Counted from the stretch's first letter, positions 41,812-51,223 are shown. The stretch: 64,000 nt of DNA from Akkermansiaceae bacterium UBA3385 (GCA_002358905.1 DEPT01000068.1:1-64000), one strand, 5' to 3'. Numbers and translations are program-made. Notes: generated from the sequence alone by a model not told the origin.

Positions 41812-42732
41812 TTATTCTGTCAGAATGCGGAGCATTTCGGAGATATTGGCGCAGCGGCGGAGTTTGTATTCCTGTTCGGGAGTGAAATCCGGGTAGCAGA
41901 AAGCCAGGTATTTTTTCATGCGGTTGCAGTGGCCTTTTTCCGTGCGTTTGTGAAGGAGTACTCGCCCGGTTTCCTCCACCAGAATGCTGTAATAGCGCTT
42001 CATCTCTTCCGCCGTGGGGGCAGTGCCGCCCTTCAGTTGCCGGAAAAGGTAGGGGTTGCGCACGGCTCCGCGGCCAATCATGAGCCCTGCAGCTCCTGTC
42101 ATGAGTACGCACGCCTGGGCTTGTTGTGAGGTAAGGATATCACCATTTGCCAGAATCGGGAAGGGAAGGGTCTCCACAGCTTGTTTTACATACTCAAACT
42201 GCGGACTGCCTCCGTATAATTGTTTTCGGGTGCGGGCGTGAATGCCTGCTTCATCCGGTTCGGCGGCAGTCAGGACCTCCAGTATTCGCGGGAATTCGGC
42301 ATGGGCATCCTCCCAGCCCAGGCGGCATTTGATGCTGAATTGTCCGGAGGGTACTATTTTACGCAGCTCGCGGGTGATTTCAGCAAATCGTGGAATATCA
42401 CGCAGCAGACCGGCTCCGGCACCGTGACGGTTGACCAGGGGGGAAGGGCACCCTGCATTCAGGTTGATACCTGCCACTCCGGGCCGTTGCATCAGCATTT
42501 CGGTATCTCGCACCAGGGCGGGTACTTCACTCCCTGCCAGCTGTGCCAGAATGGGAACACCTGTTTCATTTTCATCAATGCAGCGCAGGTTGTGTTCAGC
42601 CATGGCGCAGGTGGTGGTAGTGCTCCGGAAATAGGCGGTTACAAACGCATCCGGTAGAGACTGGATGCGGTGCAACGTTCGCATGAAGGCCAGGTCAGTG
42701 ACATCCTGCATGGGTGCCAGGAGTAATCTCAT
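41812..42732 (-). CDS. tRNA-dihydrouridine synthase
   Basis: The 306-residue FMN-dependent enzyme reduces uridines in the tRNA D-loop. Signatures are LLLAPMQDVTDLAFMR, INLNAGCPSPLVNRHGAGAGLL (catalytic Cys), SIKCRLGWED, GIHARTRKQLYGG, ILANGDI and GLMIGRGAVRNPYLF, then a helical C-terminal domain. It belongs to the Dus superfamily; which subfamily (A, B, C) cannot be told. The CPSPLVNRHG variant loop differs from the common CP-x-x-x-x-x-G-x-GS form. Confidence 0.92.
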   Translation of the reverse strand: MRLLLAPMQDVTDLAFMRTLHRIQSLPDAFVTAYFRSTTTTCAMAEHNLRCIDENETGVPILAQLAGSEVPALVRDTEMLMQRPGVAGINLNAGCPSPLVNRHGAGAGLLRDIPRFAEITRELRKIVPSGQFSIKCRLGWEDAHAEFPRILEVLTAAEPDEAGIHARTRKQLYGGSPQFEYVKQAVETLPFPILANGDILTSQQAQACVLMTGAAGLMIGRGAVRNPYLFRQLKGGTAPTAEEMKRYYSILVEETGRVLLHKRTEKGHCNRMKKYLAFCYPDFTPEQEYKLRRCANISEMLRILTE

Positions 42733-42738
42733 GCCGAT

Positions 42739-42767
42739 ATGCTAGCATGAACCCGCTTATCAGGCAA
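42739..42767 (-). promoter_or_regulatory. Predicted dus promoter
   Basis: TTGCCT (42767-42762), 17-bp spacer, TAGCAT (42744-42739), 7 nt before the ATG: a leaderless transcript is predicted. Confidence 0.6.
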
Positions 42768-42897
42768 GAGATTCAAGCGAATAATTAATGGGGCGGTTTC
42801 ATCTGCCGTGGGCTTTGGTTCATGTGCCGCTATGAATTACTGTTGCCATTTGTATTTGGAGTACACGCGAAAATCATTCTTTGATGTCGGAATGGAC

Positions 42898-42926
42898 TTG
42901 ACAAAAGGTCTGATAGTGTGCATAAA
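42898..42926 (+). promoter_or_regulatory. Predicted promoter of the tandem L,D-transpeptidases
   Basis: Perfect TTGACA (42898-42903), 17-bp spacer, CATAAA (42921-42926); leader of about 40 nt. Confidence 0.55.
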
Positions 42927-42973
42927 TGCAGGTGCCCTTTCTCACTATTGAGGGTGTATCCATTCCTCTGATA

Positions 42974-43570
42974 ATGAAACGATATTTTTCCATGCTTGCT
43001 GCGGCCACTCTGGCTGTGACATCCTGTGTCAATAATCCGAATGACCTGGCTCAGATGGCCACAGGTTATGCTTTTGCCCGTCCGAAAATCAAAGTGGATG
43101 TGAATGAGTCCGTCAGCACGGGGCAGTGGGACGTTCCGGCCGGGCTGGATGGCCCCCGGCGTATCGTGATTGACACGGAATTGCAGCAGGCTCATTACTA
43201 CATAGCCGGTCGGCGTGTGGGGTGGAGCACGATTTCTTCCGGTAAGGCGGGGAAGGATACACCCAAGGGTGTGTTTCCCATCATTGCCAAGGATGAAGAT
43301 CATGTTTCATCTACCTACGGCAGTATAGTTGATGCGGATGGCAACACCCTGGTGGAAAATTACACCAAGGGTGAGCCCATTCCCCCCGGTGGTATCTACA
43401 AAGGTGCACCGATGACGAATGGCATGCAGTTGACCTGGGGCGGTATCTGGATGCATGAAGGTCTGGTGACCTCTGCACCGGAAAGTCACGGTTGCATTCG
43501 ACTGCCGAAGCGTATGGCCAAGATTTTCTTTGATAACACGCCGGTAGGAACGCCGGTGGAAATTAAGTAA
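42974..43570 (+). CDS. L,D-transpeptidase lipoprotein (first of a pair)
   Basis: The 198-residue protein has a lipobox VTSC (Cys18) and a complete YkuD domain: IDTELQQAHYYIAGR, SSGKAGKDTPKGVFP, WMHEG and ESHGCIRL with the catalytic Cys174. It should act on peptidoglycan stems in the periplasm. ATG 42974 is preferred over 42926 because only then does the signal peptide start properly. It is followed after 15 bp by a paralogue in the same direction, an operon of two related enzymes. Confidence 0.9.
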   Translation: MKRYFSMLAAATLAVTSCVNNPNDLAQMATGYAFARPKIKVDVNESVSTGQWDVPAGLDGPRRIVIDTELQQAHYYIAGRRVGWSTISSGKAGKDTPKGVFPIIAKDEDHVSSTYGSIVDADGNTLVENYTKGEPIPPGGIYKGAPMTNGMQLTWGGIWMHEGLVTSAPESHGCIRLPKRMAKIFFDNTPVGTPVEIK

Positions 43571-43585
43571 TTACATTTTCCGGGT

Positions 43586-44317
43586 ATGAAGCGTTTTTAT
43601 AAGATGTTGCCGGGGGTGGCTCTGCTGATGTTTGCCGCTTGTCTTGTATCCTGCTCCTCGAATAGCTATGTGGTACCGCCGACAGTGGTCCAGGATATGT
43701 CTCCGTATGAAAAGTTTGTATCGCGGAGCAAGAATTATCCCACTGTCACGGAAATTTATATGGATGATGCGCTGCTGGAACGCGCTGATTCTAAATGCCC
43801 GATTATGATTTGCCTGGGGCAGCAGCGCGGTCGCCTTTATGTCGATAACCAGGTGGCAGCTGACTGGCCTGTTTCTACCGGTGCGGATACTCATCCTACG
43901 CCTACCGGGCCGTACCGCGTGCGTTTTAAGGAAAAAGAGCATGCATCCAATCGCTATGGCAGAATGTACAATGCCGCAGGTAAGTGTATTGATAATAATG
44001 CTGATGCGTTTACCCAGCAGGTACCGGAGGGCGGTCGTTTTGAAGGTTCTCCCATGCCGAACTGGATGCGCCTGACTTCTGACGGCGTGGGCATGCACAC
44101 AGGCAAGGTTGTAGCAGGTAAGCGTTTGTCTCATGGCTGCATTCGCCTGCCGCATGTGGTGTCAACCATGTTGTTCGATATTGTGGAATACGGTACTCCG
44201 GTGATTATTTCCGAGGATGTTGAACCGAATTATCCCGTTGCCTACATTATGGCTCAGCGTGAGATAGAGGCCGCGGAGGAAGCCGCCTCGGTGGCGGAGC
44301 CTGAGGGCGAGATTTGA
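43586..44317 (+). CDS. L,D-transpeptidase lipoprotein (second of a pair)
   Basis: The 243-residue protein has a lipobox LVSC (Cys23) and a YkuD domain with GQQRGRLYVDNQV, STGADTHPTPTGPYRV, GVGMHTG and LSHGCIRLP (catalytic Cys185). The C-terminal 40 residues are Ala/Glu-rich and add a short acidic helix absent from its neighbour. Tandem duplication with divergence is likely; together with the genes at 25782 and 60359 the window has four YkuD-type proteins. Confidence 0.9.
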   Translation: MKRFYKMLPGVALLMFAACLVSCSSNSYVVPPTVVQDMSPYEKFVSRSKNYPTVTEIYMDDALLERADSKCPIMICLGQQRGRLYVDNQVAADWPVSTGADTHPTPTGPYRVRFKEKEHASNRYGRMYNAAGKCIDNNADAFTQQVPEGGRFEGSPMPNWMRLTSDGVGMHTGKVVAGKRLSHGCIRLPHVVSTMLFDIVEYGTPVIISEDVEPNYPVAYIMAQREIEAAEEAASVAEPEGEI

Positions 44318-44326
44318 ATATTCAGT

Positions 44327-44354
44327 CCCTGCTGGAAACAGCAGGGGCTTTTTT
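44327..44354 (+). terminator. Terminator of the L,D-transpeptidase pair
   Basis: CCCTGCTG/CAGCAGGG around GAAA, then GCTTTTTT. Confidence 0.92.
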
Positions 44355-44362
44355 GTATCTGC

Positions 44363-44391
44363 TTGACCAGCCTGATGGCAGCGTGTAGAAT
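44363..44391 (+). promoter_or_regulatory. Predicted promoter of M42 gene 2
   Basis: TTGACC (44363-44368), 17-bp spacer, TAGAAT (44386-44391), 7 nt before the ATG at 44398. This is the best example of a leaderless start in the window. Confidence 0.75.
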
Positions 44392-44397
44392 AAGTGC

Positions 44398-45438
44398 ATG
44401 CTGAATAGAGAATTGCTTGAGCGTTGCAGTAACGTAGCCGGTGTGTCCGGGTTTGAGGATGAGGTGCGTGCCCTTATTGCAGGGGAATTGCAGGATATTT
44501 GTGATATTACTGAAACGGTGGCTGGCAATATCATCTGCCAGATGAAAGGGAGCGGGGAAGGCCCTGTGGTGGCTTTGCTGGCGCACATGGATGAGGTCGG
44601 GTTCATGGTGCAGGGAATTACGCCGGACGGCTTTCTGCTGATTGTGCCGCTGGGAGGTTGGTGGAACCATACGCTGCCGAGCCAGCGTGTGTTGGTGCAT
44701 ACGCGCGATGGACACCGGATTCCTGGACAGATTGGTACGCGCCCGCCGCATCTGCTGCCGGAAGCACAGCGTAATCAGGTGATGGGTAATGATGCCCTGT
44801 TTATTGATATTGGGGCATCTTGTGTGGAGGAAGTGGCAGCCTGTGGTATCCGCATAGGCTGTGCGGTGACTCCGGATGTGGAGTTGCAATCGCTGGAAAT
44901 TCCTCACCGATGGATGGGAAAGGCTTTTGATAACCGTGCGGGGGTGTATTGCATGATTGAGGTGATGCGCCGCCTGGCAGGGGAGAATCTGGACTGCACC
45001 TTGCAGGCTATAGGTACGGTGCAGGAGGAAGTGGGAACCCGTGGTGCTCGTGCGTTGGAACAGACGCCCGATCTTGCTATCGTGCTGGAGGGGCCTCCTG
45101 CAGATGATACGTACGGACAGAGTGGTATCTGCCGCCAGGGCGTACTGGGCAAGGGCGTGCAGGTGCGTCTGTATGACCCAACCAATATAACCCCGCCTGC
45201 GCTGGTGGATACGGTGCTGGAACTGGCGGAAAATGCGGATATCGAATGCCAGTTTACTGTGCGCCGTACTGGAGGGACGGATGCGGCGGCGGCTTATCCG
45301 CACTGGTACGGTTGCCCGGCGATTGTGTTCGGTGTTCCGGTGCGTTATATTCATTCGCACAATGGGATATTGGATGACCGTGACCTGGAATCCTGCATTG
45401 AATTGACCTGTGCGCTGGTGCGCAGTGTAAGCAAATGA
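44398..45438 (+). CDS. M42-family aminopeptidase 2
   Basis: The 346-residue protein has the M42 series ALLAHMDEVGFMV, AFDNRAGVYCMIEV (bridging Asp), GTVQEEVGTRGARAL (catalytic Glu), a shortened GTDAAA segment and RYIHSHNGILD (last metal His). It is closer to the canonical PepA/FrvX type than the copy at 37980. Its stop overlaps the start of the acyltransferase gene (ATGA). Confidence 0.93.
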   Translation: MLNRELLERCSNVAGVSGFEDEVRALIAGELQDICDITETVAGNIICQMKGSGEGPVVALLAHMDEVGFMVQGITPDGFLLIVPLGGWWNHTLPSQRVLVHTRDGHRIPGQIGTRPPHLLPEAQRNQVMGNDALFIDIGASCVEEVAACGIRIGCAVTPDVELQSLEIPHRWMGKAFDNRAGVYCMIEVMRRLAGENLDCTLQAIGTVQEEVGTRGARALEQTPDLAIVLEGPPADDTYGQSGICRQGVLGKGVQVRLYDPTNITPPALVDTVLELAENADIECQFTVRRTGGTDAAAAYPHWYGCPAIVFGVPVRYIHSHNGILDDRDLESCIELTCALVRSVSK

Positions 45439-46373
45439 GCACTGCGCGCCGAGCTGAGTGGGTGGATTGTACCCGCGCCCTGGCCATGTTCTTCATCGTC
45501 TGGCTGCACGCAAATGCGGCACCGGACTGGGTGGGCAAGGTGGTGGGTGGCGCCATAGCTTTGTTTTTCCTGCTTGCTGGGTATTTCTTGCCCCGCACAG
45601 CCGGTAAGGTAATGGAGCGCACCGGGCGGCTGGCACTGGCGTGGGTCCTGTGGTCGCTGATGAGTGTGCTCTTTCTGCTGGTGGTGAAGCCCTATGTGGA
45701 TATTACCTGGCAACGTGTGGTTGGTTGGGGGGTGGCGGCGTATAATACGCCCCTATGGTTCCTCAAGACATTGGTGGCCTATCAGTTAGTGGCGGCAGGG
45801 CTTTTGGCGCTGCGGCTGCTGCCGCGCTATGCCTGGGTGGCTGTGGTGTTTCTGGCGCTTTGCAGCTATACAACGGCTCCTTCCCAGCATTTGAGCGTGC
45901 GTTTTGATTATCTGTGGATTTTTCTGCTCGGCTTTGCGGCAAAACAGGTGCCTTTGGCTGCGGTGCGGGAGTACATTTGTCGGAACCGGTGGGTGCTGCT
46001 CCTGGTTATTGTGGGGGTGTTTGCTCAGCCGGAGTGTCTGGAGGAATATGCCGAGGAAGTGGATGTTTCCTGGCGGCATTGCAACTTGCCGCTGAAGAGT
46101 CTGGCGTTCATGGCTTCTTTCTTGCTATCTGGCGTGCTGCTGGATGAGTATCTGCCGCGCCTGGCGGGGCTGTTTGCCCGGTGCGGGAGCTGGATGCTGT
46201 TTATCTATGCAGGGCATTCGTATTTGCTTTCGCCGTTGTATCAATGGAAAGGATTGAGTCTCGTCTGGAATGTGTGGGTGCCGCTGGTGGTGCTGCCCGT
46301 GATGGTGCTGCTGGGCTGGTTGCTTTTCCGGCTCTTTCCGCGCGCTATGGCTTGTCTGCTGGCGCAGCGCTGA
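45435..46373 (+). CDS. Acyltransferase-3 family membrane protein
   Basis: The 312-residue protein has about ten helices and opens like OafA/NodX-type acyltransferases: RRAEWVDCTRALAMFFIVWLHAN (the catalytic His in the first helix) and ALFFLLAGYFLPRT. Such enzymes O-acetylate or succinylate surface sugars. It overlaps the upstream M42 stop by four bases, but no functional link is evident. Length is slightly short for the family. Confidence 0.8.
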   Translation: MSTARRAEWVDCTRALAMFFIVWLHANAAPDWVGKVVGGAIALFFLLAGYFLPRTAGKVMERTGRLALAWVLWSLMSVLFLLVVKPYVDITWQRVVGWGVAAYNTPLWFLKTLVAYQLVAAGLLALRLLPRYAWVAVVFLALCSYTTAPSQHLSVRFDYLWIFLLGFAAKQVPLAAVREYICRNRWVLLLVIVGVFAQPECLEEYAEEVDVSWRHCNLPLKSLAFMASFLLSGVLLDEYLPRLAGLFARCGSWMLFIYAGHSYLLSPLYQWKGLSLVWNVWVPLVVLPVMVLLGWLLFRLFPRAMACLLAQR

Positions 46374-46385
46374 AAGTGAAAGCAA

Positions 46386-46414
46386 TTGACCTTGGCGCAG
46401 AAACGCGCTATGAT
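46386..46414 (+). promoter_or_regulatory. Predicted nrnA-truB-ribF promoter
   Basis: TTGACC (46386-46391), 17-bp spacer, TATGAT (46409-46414); leader of about 3 nt to the ATG at 46424. Confidence 0.7.
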
Positions 46415-46423
46415 ATCCTCCGC

Positions 46424-47395
46424 ATGTACGAGAAGCTTTATTCCCTCATACAACAGTGTGGCACGATTGCGGTCACGTCTCATTTCCGCCCGGATGGCGA
46501 TGCTATTGGCTCCACCCTGGCTCTTGGCCTTGCCTTGCAGGCTATGGGTAAGAAGGTCTATATGTGGAACGAGGATGGCGCGCCGGCGCGCTATGCGTTC
46601 CTGGAGGGGGCAGATCAGATTGTGCCAGTGCCGGAGGAGGTGCCTGCTGACCTGGAGATGCTGATTTGTGTGGATACTGGTGACTGGAAACGCCTGGGTG
46701 ACCGCACGCAGAAGCTTTTTGCTGATTTTCCGCAGATTGTCAATATTGACCACCATGGGACGAATACGCGTTACGGCCATCTGCATGTGATTGAACCGGA
46801 AACGGCAGCCTGTGCCTATGTACTCTTCAATGTGCTGAAATCATGGGGGGTGCAGCTGAATAAGTCTATGGCGGATGCTCTTTATGTGGGTATCAGCACG
46901 GATACCGGTTCGTTCCAGTACGGCAGTACAACGCCGGAGGTGATGCATGCCGCCGGAGAGTTGCTGGCTGCCGGGGTAGATGTGGCAGATGTGAACCGCC
47001 GTGTGTACCAGGAGGTGCCTTATTCTGCACTGTTGATGCAGCGTGAGGTGTTGAACCACATGGTAGTGGAGGAAGAAGGTATGCTAGCGCATTATTCCAT
47101 GCCGGCTGGCCGCAAGGCTGAGCTGGGTGTGGGGCTGGAGGATACCAAGGATCTGGTGGATGTGGTGCGTGTGCTCCAGGGAGTACGCGTGGCGGTGATT
47201 TTCGAGGATCTGGACGATGGACGCATTCGCGTTTCCTTGCGTAGTAAGGATTCCGCGGTCAGTGTGGCGGCGGTGGCGGCCCAGTTCGGCGGTGGCGGCC
47301 ATGCCATGGCCTCCGGTATCCGCATGGCTGGTCAGCTGGGGGATTGCCGTGAACGTGTGTTGAACGCTATCAGAAAGGAGCTGCGCCATGAGTGA
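46424..47395 (+). CDS. nrnA: Bifunctional oligoribonuclease / pAp phosphatase NrnA
   Basis: The 323-residue DHH/DHHA1 phosphoesterase degrades nanoRNAs and dephosphorylates pAp. Motifs are TSHFRPDGDAIGSTLAL, CVDTGDWKRLGD, NIDHHGTNTRYG, DALYVGISTDTGSF and the DHHA1 end FGGGGHAMASGIR. ATG 46424 is chosen from the promoter; the open frame continues upstream in the acyltransferase region but without family homology. It is first in a nrnA-truB-ribF operon, a common order in bacteria next to rbfA. Confidence 0.95.
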   Translation: MYEKLYSLIQQCGTIAVTSHFRPDGDAIGSTLALGLALQAMGKKVYMWNEDGAPARYAFLEGADQIVPVPEEVPADLEMLICVDTGDWKRLGDRTQKLFADFPQIVNIDHHGTNTRYGHLHVIEPETAACAYVLFNVLKSWGVQLNKSMADALYVGISTDTGSFQYGSTTPEVMHAAGELLAAGVDVADVNRRVYQEVPYSALLMQREVLNHMVVEEEGMLAHYSMPAGRKAELGVGLEDTKDLVDVVRVLQGVRVAVIFEDLDDGRIRVSLRSKDSAVSVAAVAAQFGGGGHAMASGIRMAGQLGDCRERVLNAIRKELRHE

Positions 47396-48110
47396 TGAAG
47401 CGCCGAATGGGGTGTTACTGGTGGATAAGGATCCCGGCTTTACCTCACACAATGCTGTGGCGCTGTGCCGCCGTATTCTGCAGACCAAGAAGGTGGGGCA
47501 CTGCGGCACGCTGGATCCCATGGCCACGGGTATGCTGATTGTGGTGATTGGTAAGGCCACGAAGATGCAGGATTTGCTCATGTGCGAGGATAAGGAGTAC
47601 ACCGCCACGATGAAGCTGGGTGTGGAGACCAACAGTCAGGATGCCGATGGCGAGGTGGTGGCGGAAAAGCCAACCGATACTCTGACGGAGGACGCCATTC
47701 GTGCTGCCTTCGAGCATTTTAACGGCGAGTTTGACCAGGTGCCGCCCATGTATTCGGCGGTCAAGATTAACGGAGTCCCGTGCTATAAGCTGGCACGCAA
47801 GGGCAAGGAGGTGGAGCGCAAAGCCCGCCATGTGGCGGTGCTGGGTTATGAGATTACCCGTATTGATATGGCCGCCGCCGAGGTGGATTTCCGCGTGCAT
47901 TGCACCAAGGGGTTCTATGTGCGCACCTATGCTCATGATATCGGCCAGTTCCTGGGCTGTGGCGCACATCTGACAGCGCTGCGTCGTGTCCGAAGCGGGC
48001 ATTTTGATATTTCCGAGGCGGTGGATGTGCCCACGCTGAAGGCAGCTTCCCGTGAGGAATTGCTGGCGCGTCTGCTGCCGGTGGAGAAGGTGCTGGCCGA
48101 CCGAGCCTGA
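47388..48110 (+). CDS. truB: tRNA pseudouridine-55 synthase
   Basis: The 240-residue enzyme makes the universal pseudouridine of the T-loop. Signatures are GVLLVDKDPGFTSHNAV, KVGHCGTLDPMATGMLIV with catalytic Asp43, VPPMYSAVKINGVPCYKLAR and FRVHCTKGFYVRTYAHDIG. The short C-terminus lacks an extended PUA domain. Its start overlaps nrnA by 8 bp. Confidence 0.96.
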   Translation: MSDEAPNGVLLVDKDPGFTSHNAVALCRRILQTKKVGHCGTLDPMATGMLIVVIGKATKMQDLLMCEDKEYTATMKLGVETNSQDADGEVVAEKPTDTLTEDAIRAAFEHFNGEFDQVPPMYSAVKINGVPCYKLARKGKEVERKARHVAVLGYEITRIDMAAAEVDFRVHCTKGFYVRTYAHDIGQFLGCGAHLTALRRVRSGHFDISEAVDVPTLKAASREELLARLLPVEKVLADRA

Positions 48111-48115
48111 AGATT

Positions 48116-49018
48116 ATGCTGATTCTGCATTCCATGGATGAGCTTACAGCCTTGCACCAGTCGGTGCATTGGGCCATAGGCTTTTTCGATGGGGTGCACC
48201 GCGGGCATCAGCAGGTGATTGCCTCGGCTGATACGCCGGGAAGCCTGCGCGGCGTGCTTACTTTTGCAGCGCATCCGTTGGCGTTGCTTGCTCCGCAGAA
48301 ACAGCCGAAACTGATTACCCCGGAACCGGAACAGAAACGCGTCTTGTTCGCAGAAGCTGGTGTGCAGGTGCTGCTGGAACTGCCTTTTACAGCAGAATTG
48401 GCAGCCATGGACCCCCGCGCGTTTCTGGATGCGCTGCAGACCGCGTGCCCGGTGGCGGGTATTTCCGTGGGTCGTAACTGGCATTTCGGCAAAGGCGGCG
48501 TGGGTAATGCCGCCTATGTGGAGCAGTATGCCGCCGAGCATGGGCTGCGTGCCTGTGTGCAGGATATGGCGGAGTATGAGGGGATGCGCATTTGCTCCAC
48601 CCGCATCCGACAGGTGCTGGAGACAGGAAATCTGCCGCTGGCTCAGGCTATGCTGGGGCATCCCTTCAGCATTGCCGGTGAGGTGGAACAGGGGCAGAAA
48701 CTGGCCCGCCGACTGGGTTTCCCCACGGCTAATATGCGCGTGCATCCGCAGGCGGTATTGCCACCTGCCGGCGTGTATGAGGTGCAGACTCTGGTGGACG
48801 GAGTGCCGTGCCGCGGTATTGCGAATCTGGGCATCCGGCCCACTATTGACGAGGCGCAGAAAGTGGTGCGCCTGGAGACTCACCTGCTGGATTGGCAGGG
48901 GAATTTATACGGGCGCAGAATGCAGATGGAATTACTGCGATTTCTGCGCCCGGAAAAGAAGTTCGGCTCTGTGGATGAACTTCGCGCTCAGATTGAGGCG
49001 GATGTTCAAATGCTGTGA
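48116..49018 (+). CDS. ribF: Bifunctional riboflavin kinase / FAD synthetase
   Basis: The 300-residue protein has an N-terminal nucleotidyl-transferase domain (AIGFFDGVHRGHQQVI; GRNWHFGKGGVGNA; STRIRQVLETGNLPLA) and a C-terminal flavokinase barrel (GQKLARRLGFPTANM, GVYEVQTLVDGVPCRGIANLGIRPTI and LLDWQGNLYGRRM). It converts riboflavin to FMN and FAD. The last 13 bp overlap thiD on the other strand. Confidence 0.96.
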   Translation: MLILHSMDELTALHQSVHWAIGFFDGVHRGHQQVIASADTPGSLRGVLTFAAHPLALLAPQKQPKLITPEPEQKRVLFAEAGVQVLLELPFTAELAAMDPRAFLDALQTACPVAGISVGRNWHFGKGGVGNAAYVEQYAAEHGLRACVQDMAEYEGMRICSTRIRQVLETGNLPLAQAMLGHPFSIAGEVEQGQKLARRLGFPTANMRVHPQAVLPPAGVYEVQTLVDGVPCRGIANLGIRPTIDEAQKVVRLETHLLDWQGNLYGRRMQMELLRFLRPEKKFGSVDELRAQIEADVQML

Positions 49019-49788
49019 TTCACGGCAAATTGCTCGCCCAGCTTGTGGGAGGTGGCAATGGCGTTGGCAATGTAGCTGAGACCGTTTTCCACAGCCTGCT
49101 CCAGAGGCTGTCCCTTGGCAAGGAAGGCGGTGATGGCACTGGAAAGGGTGCAGCCAGTGCCATGGGTGGAGATACCTTCGGTGCGCGGGTGACTCCAGCG
49201 AAGAGTGGGTTTGCCGGGCTGCACCAGAATATCAGTGCAGGTGCTGCCGCCCACATGCCCGCCTTTGGCCAGGATGGCGCAGTTGTAGCGGGCGCATAGC
49301 TTGTTTGCTGCGGCCTCCAGTTCCTCTACGGTGGTGATGGGGGCGGTGCCGGCCAGCTTGGCGAGTTCATCGCCATTCGGTGTGAGCAGTGTGGTGCGGG
49401 GAATGAGTACTTCCTCGTATACCGCAATGGCTTCCTGCAGAATGAGGGCCTCGCCAGCTGTGGCAATCATGACCGGATCTACTACGATGGGGCCGGTGAA
49501 GTTCTTTAGCGCGGCTACGGTGGCGCGCACAATTTCCGGGGAGTAGAGCATGCCGGTCTTGACTGCCTTGACCGGGAAGCTGCGCAGGCAGATGCTGACC
49601 TGGTCTGCCACGAAGGCGGGTTCCATGGCCACGATGCCTTCCACCAGGCCGGGCACCTCACTCACTACGCAGGTGACGGCGGTGAGGGGGTAGCAACCCA
49701 GGGCAAAACCGGTCTTGAGGTCGGCCTGCAGCCCGGCTCCGGCGGAACAGTCGGACCCGGCAATGCTGATGTAGACAGGCGTTTCCAT
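49006..49788 (-). CDS. thiD: Hydroxymethylpyrimidine (phosphate) kinase
   Basis: The 260-residue ribokinase-fold enzyme phosphorylates HMP and HMP-P for thiamine synthesis. Signatures are SIAGSDCSAGAGLQADLKT, VKTGMLYSPEIV, VDPVMIATAG, LTPNGDELAKLAG, LAKGGHV and the anion hole STHGTGCTLSSAI. It is last in the gatC-gatA-thiD run, 3 bp after gatA. No TPP riboswitch is visible. Confidence 0.93.
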   Translation of the reverse strand: METPVYISIAGSDCSAGAGLQADLKTGFALGCYPLTAVTCVVSEVPGLVEGIVAMEPAFVADQVSICLRSFPVKAVKTGMLYSPEIVRATVAALKNFTGPIVVDPVMIATAGEALILQEAIAVYEEVLIPRTTLLTPNGDELAKLAGTAPITTVEELEAAANKLCARYNCAILAKGGHVGGSTCTDILVQPGKPTLRWSHPRTEGISTHGTGCTLSSAITAFLAKGQPLEQAVENGLSYIANAIATSHKLGEQFAVNHSI

Positions 49789-49791
49789 GGT

Positions 49792-51201
49792 TTAGCTGAA
49801 GGCTTTTTCGAGGGCTGCTGCAGCCTGGAGCAGACGGGTCTCCTGGAAATGCGGTGCCAGGAGCTGGATGCCGACCGGGTGGGCACCTGCTTCCACTGGG
49901 CAGGGGATGGAGATACCGGGCAGACCGGACAGGTTGGCCGGGATGGTGTAGATGTCTGCCAGGTAGGTCTGCAGCGGGGTCATGCTGTCATCGTTCAGCT
50001 TCGGGGCGCTGGTGGGTGCCACCGGGCCGAGGATGAGGTCCACCTGCTCAAAGGCAGAGGAAAAGTCGCTGGCTACGAGGGAACGCACCTTCTGCGCTTT
50101 GGCGTAGTATGCATCATAGAAACCGCTGGAGAGCACATAGGTGCCCAGTATGATGCGGCGCTTCACCTCAGAGCCGAACCCGGTTTCGCGGGTCTTGCTG
50201 TAGAGGTCGTCCAGACCATTGGTGCCGGCGGCGCGGTAGCCGTAGCGGATGCCATCGAAGCGGGAAAGGTTGGATGAAGCCTCCGCGCAGGCGATGATGT
50301 AGTAGGCGGCTACTACGGCCTCAGCATGCGGCAAGGAAATTTCAACGATTTCGGCGCCCAGGTTGGTGAGTTTCTGCACGGCCTGCTGCAGGGCTGCTGA
50401 CACGGCGGAGCTGTTGCCGCTGGAGAGGTACTCCTTGGGTAGACCGATGCGCATGCCCTTGATTTCCTTGCCGAGTCCGGCAGTGAAGTCCTCCGTGGCT
50501 ACGGTGGAGGACGTAGAGTCCTTAGCATCGTGCCCGCAGATGGCGTTCAGGATGGTGGCAGCATCTTCTACGTTCTGGGTGATGGGACCAATCTGGTCCA
50601 GAGAGGAAGCGAAGGCCACCAGACCGTAACGGGAAACGCGACCGTATGTGGGTTTGATGCCGACTACGCCACAGTGAGAGGCAGGCTGGCGGATGGAGCC
50701 ACCGGTGTCGGAGCCAAGGGCGGCAATGGCCATGCCACCGGCTACGGCGGCGGCTGAACCACTCGAGGAACCACCGGGCACATGGCCTGGTGCTGCGGGA
50801 TTCTGGGTCTCGCCGAAAGCGGAGTTCTGGCCGTAGGAGCCCATGGCGAATTCATCCATGTTTGTGCGGCCGAACGGAATGGCGCCGGCTGCAGTCAGTT
50901 TGGTGACGGCGGTGGCGTCATACGGAGAAATGAAGTTTTCCAGCATGCGGGAGGCGCAGCGGGTGGGCTGCCCCAGCATGGCGATGTTGTCCTTTACGGC
51001 GATGGGAATGCCGCCGAGCGGCTTGCTGAGGTCTGCCTTGGCAGCTGCTGCCAGCGCGGCCTCTGTGTCCCAGGAAAGATAAGCGTTGATAGAGGGATTG
51101 CGTTCCTCCATGGAGCGGGCTATTTCCTGCACCAATTCCGTGGGGGAGATGGTGCCGCCGGTGAGCTGCTTGCGCCAGTGTGAAATGGTTCCGTTGAGCA
51201 T
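49792..51201 (-). CDS. gatA: Glu/Asp-tRNA amidotransferase subunit A
   Basis: The 469-residue amidase-signature enzyme converts Glu-tRNA(Gln) or Asp-tRNA(Asn) using ammonia from glutamine, within GatCAB. The catalytic Lys (PIAVKDNI), the cis-Ser region (PGGSSSGSAAAVAGG) and the nucleophile block GSDTGGSIRQPASHCGVVGIKPTYGRVSRYG are intact. gatC precedes it; gatB is not in the window. Confidence 0.97.
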   Translation of the reverse strand: MLNGTISHWRKQLTGGTISPTELVQEIARSMEERNPSINAYLSWDTEAALAAAAKADLSKPLGGIPIAVKDNIAMLGQPTRCASRMLENFISPYDATAVTKLTAAGAIPFGRTNMDEFAMGSYGQNSAFGETQNPAAPGHVPGGSSSGSAAAVAGGMAIAALGSDTGGSIRQPASHCGVVGIKPTYGRVSRYGLVAFASSLDQIGPITQNVEDAATILNAICGHDAKDSTSSTVATEDFTAGLGKEIKGMRIGLPKEYLSSGNSSAVSAALQQAVQKLTNLGAEIVEISLPHAEAVVAAYYIIACAEASSNLSRFDGIRYGYRAAGTNGLDDLYSKTRETGFGSEVKRRIILGTYVLSSGFYDAYYAKAQKVRSLVASDFSSAFEQVDLILGPVAPTSAPKLNDDSMTPLQTYLADIYTIPANLSGLPGISIPCPVEAGAHPVGIQLLAPHFQETRLLQAAAALEKAFS

Positions 51202-51223
51202 ATGCGGAAAAAAGGAAAAGGGG

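Noticed and set aside
49006..51201. TPP or FMN riboswitch for thiD or ribF
   Set aside because: Both genes are inside operons with overlaps or 3-bp gaps and show no conserved aptamer-like leader.
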